Source: Candidatus Nanoarchaeia archaeon (GTDB lineage: Archaea; Nanobdellota; Nanobdellia; SCGC-AAA011-G17; GW2011-AR17). Taken from it: a DNA stretch of 55,683 nucleotides. Shown here in pieces: positions 55,608-55,683 of the stretch. Made by a program: the position numbers and the translations under genes. The stretch is taken from the NCBI GenBank assembly GCA_028706745.1, contig JAQTVM010000010.1:1-55683 (forward strand), in the 5' to 3' direction. Numbering within the stretch: the first letter of the stretch is position 1; each line of letters starts with the position of its first letter. The notes under the pieces were generated by a model that did no database searches, had not been told where the DNA came from, and saw only the letters and a program-made list of their open reading frames with translations.

Positions 55608-55683
55608 TTAATCTTCCTCCTTCATTTTTCTAATAAATGCCTGTTCTGGTGTCTCTAGTTCATTCAGGCTGCTGTGCGGCCTG
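55608..55683 (-). CDS. IS transposase, C-terminal end (cut by window edge)
   Basis: The last 24 codons read RPHSSLNELETPEQAFIRKM and EED. RPHSSLN-x-LTPxE is the hallmark end of DDE integrase-core transposases of the IS3/IS481 type. The rest lies beyond the window. The terminal repeat at 55557-55574 marks the element boundary. Confidence 0.75.
   Translation of the reverse strand, partial: RPHSSLNELETPEQAFIRKMKEED

Noticed and set aside
53987-55683. Complete integrative element between tRNA-Cys and the window end
   Set aside because: No integrase gene or second copy of the tRNA end is visible; taw3, a core gene, lies between, so only 54083-54946 looks foreign.

Overview
The window is archaeal chromosome. 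It carries eukaryote/archaea-type ribosomal proteins (S19e, L31e, L39e, S24e, S27ae), Rpo7, Spt4, aEF-1beta, a PINA-type ATPase, TYW3-type tRNA modification, a geranylgeranyl reductase and enolase. Most genes sit about 25-27 nt behind a TATA box with no leader; inner operon genes use GGAGG-type Shine-Dalgarno (SD) sites. Tight packing, many lipoproteins and small membrane proteins, and bacterial-looking genes (Apt, RsuA-type pseudouridine synthase, HicAB, HinP1I/HhaI-type restriction-modification) suggest a DPANN archaeon, perhaps Woesearchaeota-like. That lineage is my inference, not shown by a marker.

Layout. 1-4.1 kb is accessory: a DinD tail, a truncated reductase paralogue beside an insertion-sequence end, a GNAT/54-aa gene pair, the intact reductase, a DUF3800 gene and two clusters of palindromes. 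4.1-10.3 kb: DEAD-box helicase, hicBA, a four-gene cassette of small membrane proteins, a Kef-type antiporter and a CaCA exchanger. 10.3-13.2 kb: a GCGC-type restriction-modification island (C5 methylase, HinP1I-like nuclease, Vsr, then a zinc-ribbon protein). 13.2-20.5 kb: tRNA-Met, enolase, tRNA-Phe, a dUTPase-like gene, DUF362, PHP, an HTH-CBS regulator, and the S19e-PDCD5-L39e-L31e operon. 20.8-31.7 kb: PINA, tRNA-Arg(CCT), four secreted thioredoxins, a group of surface lipoproteins with structured leaders, two helical unknowns and MEMO.

31.7-43 kb: hydrolases, NUDIX, tRNA-Gly, two large surface proteins sharing a C-terminal plan, galE, a methyltransferase, a flippase-like protein and a GT39-like transferase. 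43-44.7 kb is the conserved PIN-rpo7-spt4-S24e-S27ae operon. 44.7-50.5 kb: fic with duplicated operator-like sites, BKACE plus class III aminotransferase, an SPFH protein, DUF4349, and aEF-1beta with its zinc-ribbon partner. 50.5-55.7 kb: tRNA-Arg(GCG) fused to a pseudouridine synthase gene, tRNA-Arg(TCT), a lipoprotein, the mtnP-apt adenine salvage operon, tRNA-Cys with two AT-rich unknowns, taw3, and the end of an IS transposase.

The most unusual structure is a family of palindromes just downstream of four of the seven tRNA genes (Arg-CCT, Arg-TCT, Gly and a decayed one at Phe). Each consists of an inverted copy of that tRNA's own T-loop-to-3'-end followed by a direct copy of the same end, joined through a shared core resembling CTCGAAC...AGTGAGAAT. 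Next most interesting are two successive lipoprotein mRNA leaders in which one anti-SD can pair either with a decoy SD or with the real SD, and paired TATACGTGCACA / TGTGCCCGTATAC half-sites with identical 24-nt spacing at both ends of fic.
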